From: Microthyrium microscopicum | Taxonomy: Eukaryota; Ascomycota; Dothideomycetes; Microthyriales; Microthyriaceae | Length of the DNA stretch: 64,000 nt | Reading direction: 5' to 3' | Assembly: GCA_010405405.1 (NCBI GenBank) | Contig: MU004232.1 | Span: 949,481-1,013,480 of the forward strand | Part shown: positions 1 through 12,543 of the stretch, piece after piece | Numbering within the stretch: position 1 is the first letter of the stretch | Layout: each line of letters starts with the position of its first letter | The notes under the pieces: model-generated | Databases searched by the model: none | The model's input: the letters and a program-made list of their open reading frames with translations, nothing else | Told to the model about the DNA's origin: nothing | Translations under genes and position numbers: made by a program

Positions 1-1327
1 AAGAAACTCGCCAACACCACGGTCGACTGGAGTAAAGCTGGAAACCTCTCATTTCTTGCCAAATGGAAGTCGCCCATCAAGGAAGATGACATCGAGCAAT
101 TGACTCAAGTTGGTGTTCAAGAAGCTACGAATTTGGGCTCAGACGTGAAGAATCGATACCATGGATTTCGCAATCCGCCGAAAGTATGGAGCTCGACGGC
201 AGAAAGAACGACAAAAAGCGCGTCTTCTTTCATCAAAGGACTTTCGGCAGGAACGTCGCCGCAACTAGTTGAAGTTAATGAGGGAAAGGAAGAAGGCGCA
301 GATTCACTGACTCCTTATTCTTCTTGTCCTGCGTATAGCTCTTCAAGAGGCTCTGAGCAGTCCGGGGTAAGCACCAGTTCAATCATCTCTTCCAGTTTCA
401 GTCTAACAATATTTTCAGATATATCAGAAAATCTATACCGCTCCGATTATCGCCCGCTTCAACGCCGCCGCACCAGCATTCAACTTCACAGTCGACGATA
501 TCATCGGCATGCAAGAGCTCTGCGGCTACGAATCCGTCATCAACGGCAACGTCTCAACGCCCGGCTACGCCATAAACGCAGACTCACCCTTCTGTTCCCT
601 CGATCTATTCACTGCAGATGAATGGCTTGGCTTCGAATACAGCAACGATCTCATGTACTGGCACGGCATTGGCTACGGAAATCCCATATCCGGCACAATT
701 GGTCTTCCGTGGGCGAAGGCAGCCGCAAACCTTTTGCTCCAGAGCAATAAGCCTGACCAAGATCTCTACGTCTCTTTCACTCATCGCGAGTTGCCTCCAA
801 CTGTGCTAGTTGCGCTGGGACTGTTTAATAATTCTGCTTATACTGCCTCCAGTGACGTCAATACTACGATGCCGTCGAATGAGATCAATCCGAATCGCGA
901 GTGGATATCTTCTCGTATTCTACCATTTTTGACAAATATTGCTATGGAGCGGATGGAATGCAACAGCTTCAACTACACTGAAGGGGATTATTACCGTGTT
1001 CTCGTCAATCAAAGTCCTGCGCCGCTGCCCGGATGTGCGGATGGTCCAGGACTAAGCTGTAGTGGCAAGGGGTTCACGAGTTATATGCAACAACGACAGA
1101 ACATGTTTGGTGGCTTCTCGCAAAAGTGTGGGGTGAAGTACTCGAATTCAACTGATGTGTTAGGTATTTATGGCACTCAGGTTGATGCTGTTGGTAATGG
1201 TACTTCGACTTCGTCTGGTGCGGCAGCAAGCCAGACATCGGCGAAGGGGAGTGCTGCTGGTAGGACGAGTACATCGGTGTCTATGGCAGCTGGTCTATGT
1301 TTAACAATGGCATACATGCTGTGGTAG
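1..1327 (+). CDS. Histidine acid phosphatase (phytase-like), 5' end outside window
   Basis: The gene enters from the left edge already in frame. Exons are 1-366 and 419-1327, split by a 52-bp intron (GTAAGC donor, TTTTCAG acceptor). The visible part is the C-terminal two thirds of a histidine acid phosphatase: a segment reading PKVWSSTAERTTKSA is typical of the middle of the fold, and VSFTHRELPP lies where the C-terminal proton donor sits. The N-terminal RHGxRxP nucleophile motif should lie just off the window. Family members hydrolyse phosphomonoesters outside the cell or at the wall. There are many N-x-S/T sites, and a Ser/Ala-rich stretch followed by a hydrophobic tail suggests a GPI anchor (inferred). 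The His is followed by Arg-Glu rather than the Asp of classical phytases, so the substrate should not be assumed. Confidence 0.85.
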
Positions 1328-1405
1328 CAGAAATTTGGTAGTAGATTTGCTGTCAATAATGATCAATAATATAGCCAGAAATATCCTCCATTTTTGAGTA
1401 CGCAT

Positions 1406-3489
1406 TTACAAAACGCTGCTAAAGCGCTTCCGCATGTTCACAGGCCTTCTTCCGCCTCTACCTTGTCCTCTCATCCCTCCTCTTCCTCTCGGACTTCTCT
1501 CATATTCTATATTGCTTCTTTCATTGCGTGCTATCTCGCCCCACCTCCCCAGGTAAGCTAACCACTCATCCTCTTCTTCAAACTCAACATTCCGCTCAAA
1601 GTCGTAATGAAACTGGACTTGATGACTGATCTCCTTAACATCCTGACCTTGAGCATTGCGAGCTTTGATATCCGCTCCCGCAGCTACAAGAAGCTGGCAT
1701 ATCTTTGCACGTTCGTCGATACGGCGATATTCACGTGTCATTGAGAGAAATTGCATTATCGGTGTCTCATTGTTGCCGTTCCTTTGATTGACGTCGGCAC
1801 CGTGAGAGACAAGCCATTCGACCATTTTTACAGATCGATACAGGATAGCCCAGTTCAGAGGAGTGTAAGCTGCGGCGAACGCGGGGTTTTCGATATAGTT
1901 CTTGGAATGGGGTGGACACAGTTGGAGAAAGCCGATTGATCTTGTCCATCGTATGCACTTGGAATTGACGTTGATACCACGAGTGTAGAGTAGCTGGAGA
2001 AGCTGGTCGACAGTATCTTGATCCCAACCTTGCATGCAGCCGAAACTTATCAGGTCCAACGCGTTCAGCTTGTCAGTCGTTTGCTGCAAAAGGTTGACAT
2101 TCTTGGTCAAGAGATAGGACGTGACATTGTCGCCATAACTCTCCTCAATCCAGATCCTAGGGATTGAAGCCAAAAACGGAGTGACATCTTCCTTGTTGGC
2201 AGTGTCTGGATCAAGGCCATAAGTCTCTACCAGCACTTTGACAACAGGCAGATTTCCATGTCTTGTCGCAAGGAGGACTAGACAGTCGCCATCCCCGTTT
2301 CTATAGTCGCGTAATTTTCGCTCCAGACTGAGTTTAGGATGTGCTTCTTCCCACGCTTCAATACTCTCATTGAAACACCGCAGTGATGTAGTAACAAGTT
2401 CATCGAGCTTCACATCCTTGACACCATCCCTGATCTGTTCCAAATGCTCTTGGTACGCAACCTCTACTAGGTGTACACAGTATTTCCCACAATTCCACTC
2501 TACACTCAAAGCCAAAGGGTTATGAGAGTAAGGATAGACTCCAGATAATATCACACTTGCGCCTCTGCGTACCAATGCTTCAACAAACAAGTAGCGGGCA
2601 CTATCATCATCATCAACAATATCATCCCGAGCATACGTGATGTCTTGATCGTAGTGATGCTTTTCATCGTCCCAGTGCTCTACCTGGTACAAACCCGGAT
2701 TTGAGGCGTGAAGAGCCTGAATCAATGCTGTACTAAAGGTAGGTCCTAGCCATGTCCCACTGCTATGGCGAATGTGGGATGAGTGTCGGTAGTTGAGTTG
2801 GCCACCGGCTTCGAGTAGTACGTCCAGGAGCTCAATTCCACGACTTTGATCAGAGGGGGATATAACTTCATCATCGGTGGGTTCGACTTGATCTGGCTGG
2901 AACCAAGGATCCAAGGTTGGACTGGAGCAATCATTACTGTGTTCGGCGAGTATAATGATGGCCTCGCTTATTACGTCCTCTGGTAAGCCTTGCTCAAGTA
3001 TCAACTTGATAGTTTGAAAGATTTTATCATCCAGAGTCCAGTTCTGAATAGATCCAAACAACGCGTTGGCCAGCTGCTGATCAATGATATCTTGAACTTA
3101 GTTAGCAGATAATCTCTCTTTCCATTCAACCAAAACGTACCAGCTCGGCAGTGCTCGAATATGACCTTGAGGCATTGAGATTTTTGTCCTTCGGCTGCGA
3201 ATTGTAAAGCCGTGCCAGAAAAACCCATATGGTCTTGATAGAACACTTGAACAGCAGTAGCTCCTTTTTGCAAAAGTAGTTTGAGAACTTCAATGCGTTC
3301 ATATCGAATGGCAGTATGAAGCGCAGTGGTTCCGGCTTCTAGACTATCGTATCGGTCCTCGTGGTTGATATCGAATCCTGCGTCCAGCATGTCGTGGATT
3401 ATGCGTATATCACCAGTTTTCACGGCTTCTTTGAAGCGTTGAGACTCAGTAAGCTCGCATGAAGATTTATCTGCCATTGCCGTTGCCAT
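1406..3489 (-). CDS. Ankyrin-repeat protein with an RGG-like tail
   Basis: Exons, in transcript order, are 3489-3141 and 3096-1406, with a 44-bp intron (GTACGT donor, TAAG acceptor); the join gives 679 codons without a break. Ankyrin-type helices are visible near residues 45-85 (ALHTAIRYERIEVLKLLLQK), around 270 (ATRHGNLPVVKVLVETYG), and near 540-600 (LNWAILYRSVKMVEWLVSHG, then ADVNQRNGNNETPI). The last 30 residues are basic and Gly/Arg-rich (SPRGRGGMRGQGRGGRR), like an RGG RNA- or protein-binding tail. No enzymatic domain is recognisable. Function is unknown; ankyrin proteins of this kind are common and variable in filamentous fungi. The start is the first ATG of the open frame, preceded by a gene-free stretch shared with the divergent GABA transaminase gene. 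Confidence 0.8.
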
Positions 3490-4386
3490 TGCAAAGTTGG
3501 ATACACCGAGGCGCGGAAAAGAATCACAGTGAAGGTCTGGCAGAGGATTGTTGAAACGAATTATGAGGCATCTTATATATTAGAAGGATCAATGAATATG
3601 CCTTGACGCGAAAATCCGAAAGTCGATACCTTACATGCCACTCTCAATCACGGTGTCCTGAACTATATCGCGTTGGCGCAATCAATATCAATTTCTCCTA
3701 AAGTAAAGTTGTATGGCCTTCCTGTAGGATTCGAGAGAGGCGCAGTCAGAGTCTTGCTGATTCCAATGGGAAAATAAGGTTAGTCCTTACCGACGGCGAT
3801 GGCTGCTACTACCTGTTTGACATGCAGGATGCAACATCTATCATCACACTCGATGAATTAGCGAAGTGTGAACTCCTTTGTGGCCATAGAAGGCGACATA
3901 GTAGGTGCTGGAGGCGCCTTATTTATCTTGCCATCCCCTAGGCTGCCTAGAGGATTATGAAGAACTTCATTGGATATGTTACACGCTTGAGTTACTCTGG
4001 TCATCCTCATGTACAATACATGATGCAGAGAATGAAGAGTTGAGGTGGAAGTAAACAACGTGGTGCGAAAGAAGCACATGGGAGGATCGTGGCGACCGCG
4101 ACAAGCCGCGAGTCACGATGTCCCCTTGAAGCAGATCACCCCACCACCAGCCTCGTCATCATGACATTGTCTCCAACCCTCACAAAATCTTGGACTTTTC
4201 TTCAACTTTCCTTGTCATCTTGCGTGATTTTCAAAGCACCAATTGAATCCAAAGGTTTGTGAGCAGAGTTTTCCGGTTCACCCCACTTTACCAGTCATTG
4301 ACAGCCATACAGGTGGCCAGCTTTAGAGCTACATAAAGCTTGTTTAGAAGCTCAAAGCTTACTTCAACTACCTACCCGGGTCAACC
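3490..4386. promoter_or_regulatory. Divergent intergenic region, ankyrin gene / GABA transaminase
   Basis: No convincing coding frame. It must hold the promoters of the two divergent genes. The 150 bp before the GABA transaminase ATG is pyrimidine-rich on the + strand with an ACATAAAG stretch near 4330; no specific operator was recognised. Confidence 0.5.
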
Positions 4387-6080
4387 ATGGCTTCGGTACT
4401 GCGTCAATCTTCTAGACTACCATTCAAACATCTGAGAGCTTCCTCTCGCTTCACATCTTTGCCAATTGCCTCTTCCTCCGCCTTATTCAACAGAAGCATG
4501 GCGTCAATTGCATCTGCCCCGCCTCACGATGGCGAGAAGCCATTCTTCCCTGACGAGCCAGAGAACCCCACGGTGAAGACTGAGATCCCAGGTCCTATCA
4601 GCAAAAAGGCCATTGAGAGGCTGGAGAAGGTGTTTGACACTCGAAGCTTGAACATGATGGGTGACTACAACAAATCTGTCGCCAACTAGTATGTCAATTC
4701 GCGTTACTCATCGAATGACCGGACTGACATGATTGAAGCATTGTTGATCCAGACGGCAATACTCTTCTCGACGTGTAAGCGAGGCACGCCAATTGAACGA
4801 TATCAAGCTCTAATACCTGATAGATACGCCCAAATTGCATCCATTCCCGTCGGATACAACAACGCCACCCTCCGCAAAGTAGCTTCAAGCCCCGAGATGG
4901 TATCATCTCTCATCAACCGTCCAGCACTGGGCAATTTTCCCCAACACGACCTAGCCGACATTCTCGAAACCGGCATCCTCAAAGCCGCCCCAAAAGGCAT
5001 GACCCAAGTATTCACCGGCACAACCGGCAGTGACGCCAACGAACTCGCCTACAAAGCCGCCTTCATATACCAACAGACCAAGAAACGTGGTGGTCCACAT
5101 GTAGAGTTCACCGCCGAAGAAGAGAATGCCTCAATGCACAATATGGCACCCGGATCGCCTCCTCTCAGCATTCTAAGCTTCAAATCTGGCTTCCACGGCC
5201 GTCTCTTCGGCTCGCTAAGCACGACTCGCAGTAAACCAATCCACAAACTCGACATTCCCGCCTTTGACTGGCCCCAAGCCCCCTTCCCAGTACAAAAATT
5301 TCCGCTTGAAAAACACGAAGCCGACAATGCCAAAGAGGAACAACGCTGTCTGGATGAAGTCGAGCGCTTACTAGTCACATACCACAACAAGCCCGCCGCC
5401 ATCGTCGTCGAGCCAATCCAATCCGAAGGCGGCGATAACCATGCGAGCCCCAATTTCTTCAAGGGCCTACGCGCAGTAACGAAGAAACACGGCGTCCTGT
5501 TCATCGTCGATGAAGTACAAACAGGTCTCGGCGCAACCGGCAAATTCTGGGCTCATGAACACTGGAACCTAAGCGAACCACCGGATATGGTAACATTCAG
5601 CAAAAAGGCTCAAGCAGCAGGCTACTACTTCCATGATCCAGCGCTGCGTCCAAATAAGCCATATCGCCAATTCAATACGTGGATGGGTGACCCCTCACGC
5701 GCTATCTTATTCAAGGGAATCCTCGAGGAGATTGAGCGCCTCAATCTCGTGGAACACACTGCGAAGGTTGGCGACTATCTGTACGGCAAACTGGAAGCTT
5801 TACAAGCCAAATACCCGGAGGAGATTAAGAACCTGCGCGGCCAAGGACAGGGTACTTTCATCGCATGGGATTCGCCAAGACGAGATGCGATTTTGAAGAA
5901 GGCGAAGACTGTGGGTCTGAATATTGGCGGTAGTGGTGCTGCGGCGGTACGGTTACGGCCTATGCTGATTTTCCAGAAACATCATGGTAAGTTTGCTCAC
6001 CTTGTTCAAAATGACATTAAACTAACGGCTCGACAGCGGACATCCTGATTGATGGGCTGGACAAGTGCTTCAAGTCATAG
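4387..6080 (+). CDS. gatA: 4-aminobutyrate aminotransferase (GABA transaminase)
   Basis: Four exons: 4387-4688, 4739-4774 (36 nt), 4824-5986 and 6037-6080, giving 514 aa. It transfers the amino group of GABA to 2-oxoglutarate, yielding succinic semialdehyde and glutamate (GABA shunt, nitrogen use from GABA). Class-III aminotransferase hallmarks are present: the substrate/cofactor segment TGTTGSDANELAYKAAF, the invariant FIVDEVQTGLGATGKFWAHE strand, and the PLP-lysine region TFSKKAQAAGYYF (Lys373/374). The first 40 residues are Arg/Ser-rich without acids, as in a mitochondrial presequence, and a second in-frame ATG (codon 38, MASIASAPP) follows it. Each intron has a GTA[TA]G-type donor. The final exon encodes only ADILIDGLDKCFKS, the usual C-terminus of the family. 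Confidence 0.96.
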
Positions 6081-6188
6081 CGGTCCCTAAATAGCTACCT
6101 GTAGCATGCACTATCATCTTGTGGTCTATTTGTTCATTACCTGCCTAGTATATAAAGCGATATCAACGTCTCCTTCCTATTTACTTGT

Positions 6189-9100
6189 CTACAAATGCTC
6201 TCCACCCTGTTCCCACTGTCCCTCTCCCTCATCCCCATCCCCCTCCCACTCCAACTTCTCCAACTCTCTCGCGAAAAAGTCCCGTTCTGCAAGACCTCCA
6301 CCACTCCTCCTCCCCATCTGCACCGGATATCTCTTGAGATTATAGTAATGCGTCAGCGCTCTCAAACTCTGCTCCATCGGCACCGCCATATCAACATCCG
6401 TATCCACATCCGCACTCAGCAGCCAGTCATCGCGTAACTCCGGTCTACAATGGAGATACACCGCTGTAATCACGCGCATGTTCGATTGGCGCCATTTGCG
6501 TCCGCAGTAGGGCACTTGGTTTTTGAATAATTTGAGGGTGTAGAGGCGCAATTCGCGTTGTGGGACGCGTAGGGATTTGCGCAGGTAGGTGGCGGATTTG
6601 TATTGGACTAGCATGAGGTTTCGGTGGGCTTTGGATTTGCAGGCTTTGTGTAAGATGCGGAGAAAGTTTATGCTGGAGAAGAAGTTGCGCCAGCTGAAGG
6701 TCGTTATAGGGAGGGAGGGGAGGATCGTGGTGGGGAGACCTAGTTCGTCGACTTCGGGGGCTGTGGGTGGTGTATCGCTTTGGGGTGGTGTGGTGTTTGT
6801 TGGTTTTGGTGAGCGGTGACGGGCGATTGGTGGTGGTAAGGCATCGTCGTCGGAGTCGGAGTCGGAAGGAAGTGGCTCTGGGTTCATGAGGCTTGGTGAT
6901 TGAGGATGTGGTGGGCTGGGAGGAGTTGGTTGGGGTGCGTTGCGGGAGAGGCTGCGGCAGTATGGGAAGAGACTGATTGGAATGTTAGTCTTGTAGTAAC
7001 ATCAACTTGGAGGCAGCTTACTTGAATTCGACCCGGTCTGATTTCATGTTCACCACTCGTTCCATCTCTTGAGATTGAAGAAGTTTGAGAATGATGGGAA
7101 CATAATTGGCATCAACCAGGAGTTGGCAAAGATACTCAAACTTTAGGACATCTATCATACTATCAGCATATACGGCCTTTGTGTTTCTTGGACTAGCTTA
7201 CGAGAAACCTTGAACCACTTCAGTAGTAATAGGACAAGTCCTGATGCCGCCTTCGCAGTGACCTCCTGAGTTCTTAGAACCTCCAGCTCATCAAGACTCA
7301 TTTTCGAAGTATCAAATGGCTGTGGAGCAGCTTCATTGCCATTAGCTTGAGTAGTGCCATTACCATTTTCATAAACTGATTGTGGGCCATTCATGCCATT
7401 GGCGATCAGGGATGTAAGAGTTGCAATGATAGTCTTGAGTACAACTACAACAACAGACTGGAGATGTGGTAGACCATCGCGCTAGATATGTTAGAGAAAG
7501 GTTCCAATTGCGAAGATTGGTACTTACATAGTAGTCTTCAACAGTGTCTAGCCGATCCTGTACCGAACCATCATGTATCCGAGTAGTCTTGGAGTCCCCT
7601 TCTTGATTCTTCTCATCTTCCGCATTCTTGAGATCTTTTGCCGCGTCTTCCAAGGTTATCGGGCCGTCATCCTCTAGATCAAAAGGAGCGATATCCTTAT
7701 TCTCATCATCCACCCATCCTCTTTCATACTGAAGAAACTCGCTCCGAGCATCCCAGAGCTGTTTCATTGCTCTCGTCGCTCGAATTCTCGACGAAAATAG
7801 CTCCGATGCTTCGAGAATTGATATCGGTATATCTGCTCCATCCCACTTGCGTCCTACAAGGACGTCTTGTAAATATGTCGTTCCCTTACCACCCAGTTGA
7901 TTGGCATTAATATCAAGTGGTGGGTACATGAAAGGAAACAATTGATTTGTTTGATAGTTTTGTTTCTTTCCTCCTTTTCCAGCGGCGGGAGATGGTGGAG
8001 GTGATGGGGCTGGAGTAGCGATATGGACAGGTTGATGGAGGATTGAGCTTCCATGCTGAGTCTGTGGTTGAAAGACACCATTCGTAGACCGGCTGGTGTT
8101 TGCTCGTAACGGAGGGAGTATTGACTTTTGCTCTGGCTCCATAGGAAAGGTGCCTTTTGGTGGAATGTATGCGGGATATTTGGAGGTGATTTCTTGTCGG
8201 AATGAATGATAGTCTAATGGGGATGCGGTGATTATTGGCTTTGTCGGTTTATCTCGGGCAGGATCCTTTTCTTGGAATGAATCTTTGGCCTTTTCCACTT
8301 CAGGTAGCCCCCCTAATAACACCAATACTGCCTTCCAAGCTAGTAGAAGGATTCTAACCATAGGAATCTGGATTGTCTCATCCCATCTTATGCTGTTGAT
8401 GACATCGCCCAGATATATCAGGATGTTCAATTTCGAGTTTACTATGAAGATCAGTATATATGCGTGGTAGCTGACAATCGGACAACCTTACGTAGTTGGG
8501 ATCGATATGCCAATTGCTTTTCACTGTCCGAGCAGGATCGAATTGCCTCTAGACATATGTACAAAAGGGTTGCGGCGTACCATATTTCTCGTTGTTCCGC
8601 TTCGCGTTGAATAGCAATAATGTCCAGTCGTGTGACATCTCCGTTGCTACAATCATCAGCAAGCCTAGTTGTAGGAAAAGAGCTGCTCAACTCACCATTC
8701 CCGATCAACAGTTGTTTTAAAAATCTCCATAATGGGTTGTATACCGTGGCAATCGAGTATGAGCTCAGCGTTGCGCTTAATCCACTCAATCTGCAGCCCA
8801 AAATCATCATACTGCGATTCAAGCATACTATTCAGCTCCTCGCTCTTATACGGCTCATCCGCAGAGGAACTCGTACTCTCGCTATCCCTCCTCTTCCCTT
8901 TCCCAGAACTCGAAGCATGCTCCCGCCAACTATCCGACTGCAGCCCAGCCGTCTCATGCCAACATCCAAGCGCCAAATAAACCAGCGTCTCCAGACTATT
9001 CAGTCTCTGATCCATATCGCCAGTCTTCAACGCCGCCAATTGCGCCTCAACAAAGTGCTCCCGCTCCTTCTCCTCAGCATCACCCCAATCATTCGCAGCC

Positions 9101-9696
9101 TTCCCTTCACCAAAGCCTGACTGTCTCCACGAGCCCCACGTCTCCCCAAAAGAAGAAAACGTCTTTGCAATCCGCGCCCGCTCCTGCAAACTATACGAAA
9201 ACCACTCCTCCAACTCCTCCGGCAAACTCGCCGCATCCTGATACACAAACGCATACGGCGCAGGTTCCTGTCTCGGCAAATCCTTCACCAGCGCCCTCAA
9301 CTGTTGCAGCGAGAGTGAATCTGGTGCAAGTGCCGAGTCACCATTACTATCACTGCCCAAGGAATTCGGAGCTTCAGGTGCAGCAGGCGGCGGATCAGGA
9401 GGCGGTTGTCTCGGCGCTGGAACGGCAGAGTTGTTGCTGCCTTCGCGGCGTATTATGGGGCGGGTGGGGAGGGCGATGCCATCGCGGGGGAGGGAGGGTT
9501 TGAAGGCGCGGAGGGCGCTGAGGATGCCGATTGCGTCGGTTGGGACGGGTTCATCATTAGGAATGTGATTGTCGGAGGAGATGGAGTCGTTCGTGGGAAG
9601 GGGGTTCGAGTCGGATTCGTTGTCGGTGGGGAGGATTAGGTCGGCTTCGTCGATTAGAGGGGCTAGAAGCTCAGCGGGTTCTTCGTCGGTGGCCAT
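6189..9696 (-). CDS. far11: STRIPAK component Far11 / PRO22 (STRIP1/2 orthologue)
   Basis: Six exons in transcript order: 9696-8696, 8646-8492, 8441-7528, 7481-7202, 7151-7022, 6972-6189; introns are 46-50 bp and all phases close, giving 1087 aa, close to the family's usual length. The N-terminal N1221 domain contains YAFVYQDAASLPEELEEWF (residues about 148-168). Later come hydrophobic helices (NSKLNILIYLGDVINSIRWD) and the conserved HVLKFEYLCQLLVDANYVPI block of the C-terminal DUF3402 region. Far11/PRO22 scaffolds the striatin-interacting phosphatase and kinase complex, which in Sordaria and Neurospora controls cell fusion and fruiting-body development and in yeast pheromone arrest. It is acidic and Pro-rich in the first 140 residues and again near the C-terminal SDSDSDDD run; these parts look disordered. 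Confidence 0.93.
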
Positions 9697-10111
9697 GGCT
9701 GTTCATTGATTTGCGAAAAAGGTTGTCGATCAGTAAAGCATTCAGGAATTGTTTGGGAGGGCCAGGCGTAGGCGCTGGCGGGTGGTGAAGATGAATTGTT
9801 GGGAGGGAGAAGGTTGAATTGATGGGAGCTCGGGCCCTCCTTTGCCGCATCCTTGTCATCTTGTTTAGTTCGACAAGGCTGAGACATTGATCGAGTACGT
9901 ACATACAACCATTCAAGGTTCGAGTAACATCAATATTATTTTATTATACTATTTCCTGTTCTCGCAAGGCGCGTGTTAGTAAGTAGCACAGATAATACTA
10001 TCTTTATGAATGTTACAATTGGCATCAAACTCAATATGTACAAGGACGCCCGCTATCTTTAAATCTCAGAATACACTTCTAGGCCTCGGATTCTATATCC
10101 CATATCCAAAA
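9697..10111. other. Intergenic, no gene seen
   Basis: Upstream of far11 and downstream of the complex I gene, both on the minus strand. AT-rich around 9925-9955. It presumably holds the far11 promoter and the nuo78 3' end. Confidence 0.4.
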
Positions 10112-12543
10112 TTAACCAGATGCTGCCTCTGTTGGCCCATAGGCGACTTGTGGATTCGGTTCACCCTGCGACATGAAGTTTGTTTCAGGGTTACCAGCAG
10201 CTTTGGCTGCTGAGCATCTAGCCATAGTAGGAGAACTATCAATGTTAGTCAAATCCTGTCAGGAGAAATCATCGATCTTACCTTCGAGTGATGACATCTG
10301 TGAGATAAAAGTCTTGAATGACCTTCTTAAGCGGTGTATTTGATGATTTCGAGCCCTTGTTCTGATCAACCAGTTGTACCTTTGCAAGTGCAGTCAGACC
10401 GGTTGATTCAACGCTATCATAACGTCTCATAACTGGAGAGATCTCCTCCATACGATCTCTTAATGATTCAATGTCATCATATGGTAGAGGAGCTCCAAGG
10501 TACTCTGACACTGCTCGAATGATTTTCCAATCTTCTCGTGCAGCTCCAGGAAGACCAACAGCATTCCGCGTCATCTGCACTCTGCCCTCTGTGTTCAAGT
10601 AGGTTCCTTGTTTTTCGGTATATGTGGCTCCTGGAAGGACGACATCGGCAATCTGTGCTCCCTTGTCGCCATGGTGACCTTGGTAAACGACAAAGGCATC
10701 CTTGGGGATATCGGCCTCATTGAACTCATCTGCTGCGAGTAACCAGACAAATTTTGGCTTCGTTTCCGCTACTGCCTTTGAAGGTACTGACCAGCCCACT
10801 TCGTAAGCTCCAGTTCGCGAGGCAGTTCTTTGCAAGACGTTGTAGCCGTTCCATTCGGGTGTGGAGAATTTGGACTTGTTCTTCTCCACGAAACTTCCGA
10901 TTATTTCGTACAGACTCTGTGAATCAGCGTGTTCTGTGACTCCGCTTCCAATGATGATCATTGGCTTCTCAGCCGCAGCGAGCTTCTTGCCGAAGCCTGA
11001 TGCCAGCTCTTTCTTGAGATCTGATGCTGTTTCACCAAGCTTGGTGTAATCGAAGGTGTGGGCAAAGTCTTCACCAATGAGACCGACTTCGAGCTCAGAG
11101 TTAAGCCATCGTTTTCTGATGCGTGCATTTAACACTGCTGCTTCGTGCCGAGGGTTGGTTCCAACAAGTAGAACTACGTCTGCCTGTTCAACTCCAGGGA
11201 TCTTGGAGTTGAATGTGAAATTTGATCGGACGTCGACGCCGTGTGCAAGTGGTTCGTTGCCTTTGGGTTGATCCAGAGCCAGATTTTCGGATCCCAGTCT
11301 ATTGGCCAAATCCTTCATAGCCACAAGCGATTCGGTTTCCACAAGGTGTCCGGCAATGACCTTAAACTCGTCCTTAGTAGGTTTCATCTTTTGGTATGCT
11401 TCGCCAATTGAGACGAGTGCTTGTTCCCAGGAGACCGGCTGAAGACTGTTGTCTTGTTTAACCAGAGGGATAGTTAATCGCTGAGTGTTCAATCCGTCAC
11501 AGGCAAATCGAGTCTTGTCATCAATCCATTCTTCATTGACATCGTCATTTAGTCTCGGAATGACTCTCATGACTACCGCGCCTCTTGCGTCAACCCGGAT
11601 GTTTGAGCCGAGACCGTTGTGAATGTCGATGGTTTCGGTGTGATATAATTCCCAAGGTCGAGCTCTAAAGGCGTATGGTTTTGAGGTCAACGCACCAACG
11701 GGGCAGAGATCAATAACGTTTCCTGAGAGTTCGGTGTCCAGTGCGGTTTCGAGATATGTGCCGATTTGTAGATCGTTTCCACGTCCAGTAGAGCCGAATT
11801 CGTGAGCTCCAGCAACATCATTTGCGAAACGCACACATCGAGTGCAATGAATACACCGGTTCATCGACGTCTTGAACAATTAGTTGAAGCCATCCTCTGT
11901 TTGCATGAACACATACCTTTACAAGAGGTCCAATATTCTTGTCTTCCACAGCTCTCTTTCCCCCCATCTCATGAAATCTTCCTCGATCAGCACCATATCT
12001 CATGCTCTGATCCTGCAAATCACACTCTCCACCCTGATCGCAAATCGGGCAGTCCAGAGGATGATTCGCCAGCAAGAATTCCATCACACCTTCCCGAGCT
12101 TTATGTACGAGGGGCGAGTTTGTCTTGACAACCATTCCAGGAGCGACAGGCCACGCGCACGAAGCGATTGGTTTTGGCGCCTTTTCAACCTCCACCAAGC
12201 ACATACGACAATTTCCAGCAATCATGAGCTTCTCATGGTAACAATATCGGGGGATCGTGGCACCAGCTTTCTCGCAAGCTTGAATGAGGGCGGCTCCGGC
12301 TAAAATGGCGTTAGAATGACACGATCGAGACGAGGATGGGGAATATTAACCTTCAATTTGAATCTTCTTTCCATCTAAAACCCATCGTCAGCTCAATTGC
12401 ATTCCCAATCATGAAGTATACCCACCTATCGTGATTTCAACCTCCGCCTGTCTCGAACTACTAGAGCTGAACGTCCGTGGCACATTGCCTCTAGATTGGG
12501 CCGCAGCCCTTTTGAACGATCTCAAGAGCTGATTCCGCAGCAT
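10112..12543 (-). CDS. nuo78: NADH:ubiquinone oxidoreductase 78-kDa subunit (NDUFS1), mitochondrial
   Basis: Five exons in transcript order: 12543-12426, 12374-12351 (24 nt), 12299-11917, 11870-10282, 10235-10112; total 745 aa, matching the fungal family. This peripheral-arm subunit of complex I carries iron-sulfur clusters N1b, N4 and N5. Visible ligands include Cys in [32 protein letters not shown] and [10 protein letters not shown]. The first 35 residues are basic with a run of Ser, a mitochondrial presequence. The C-terminus ([12 protein letters not shown]) is the family's typical end and is only reached through the last intron. The 24-nt exon encodes DGKKIQIE, the start of the ferredoxin-like fold, and its donor is the uncommon GTTAAT. 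Confidence 0.95.

Noticed and set aside
3858-4079. 73-codon frame between the ankyrin and gatA genes
   Set aside because: Ser/Thr/Leu composition only, no splice or domain support.
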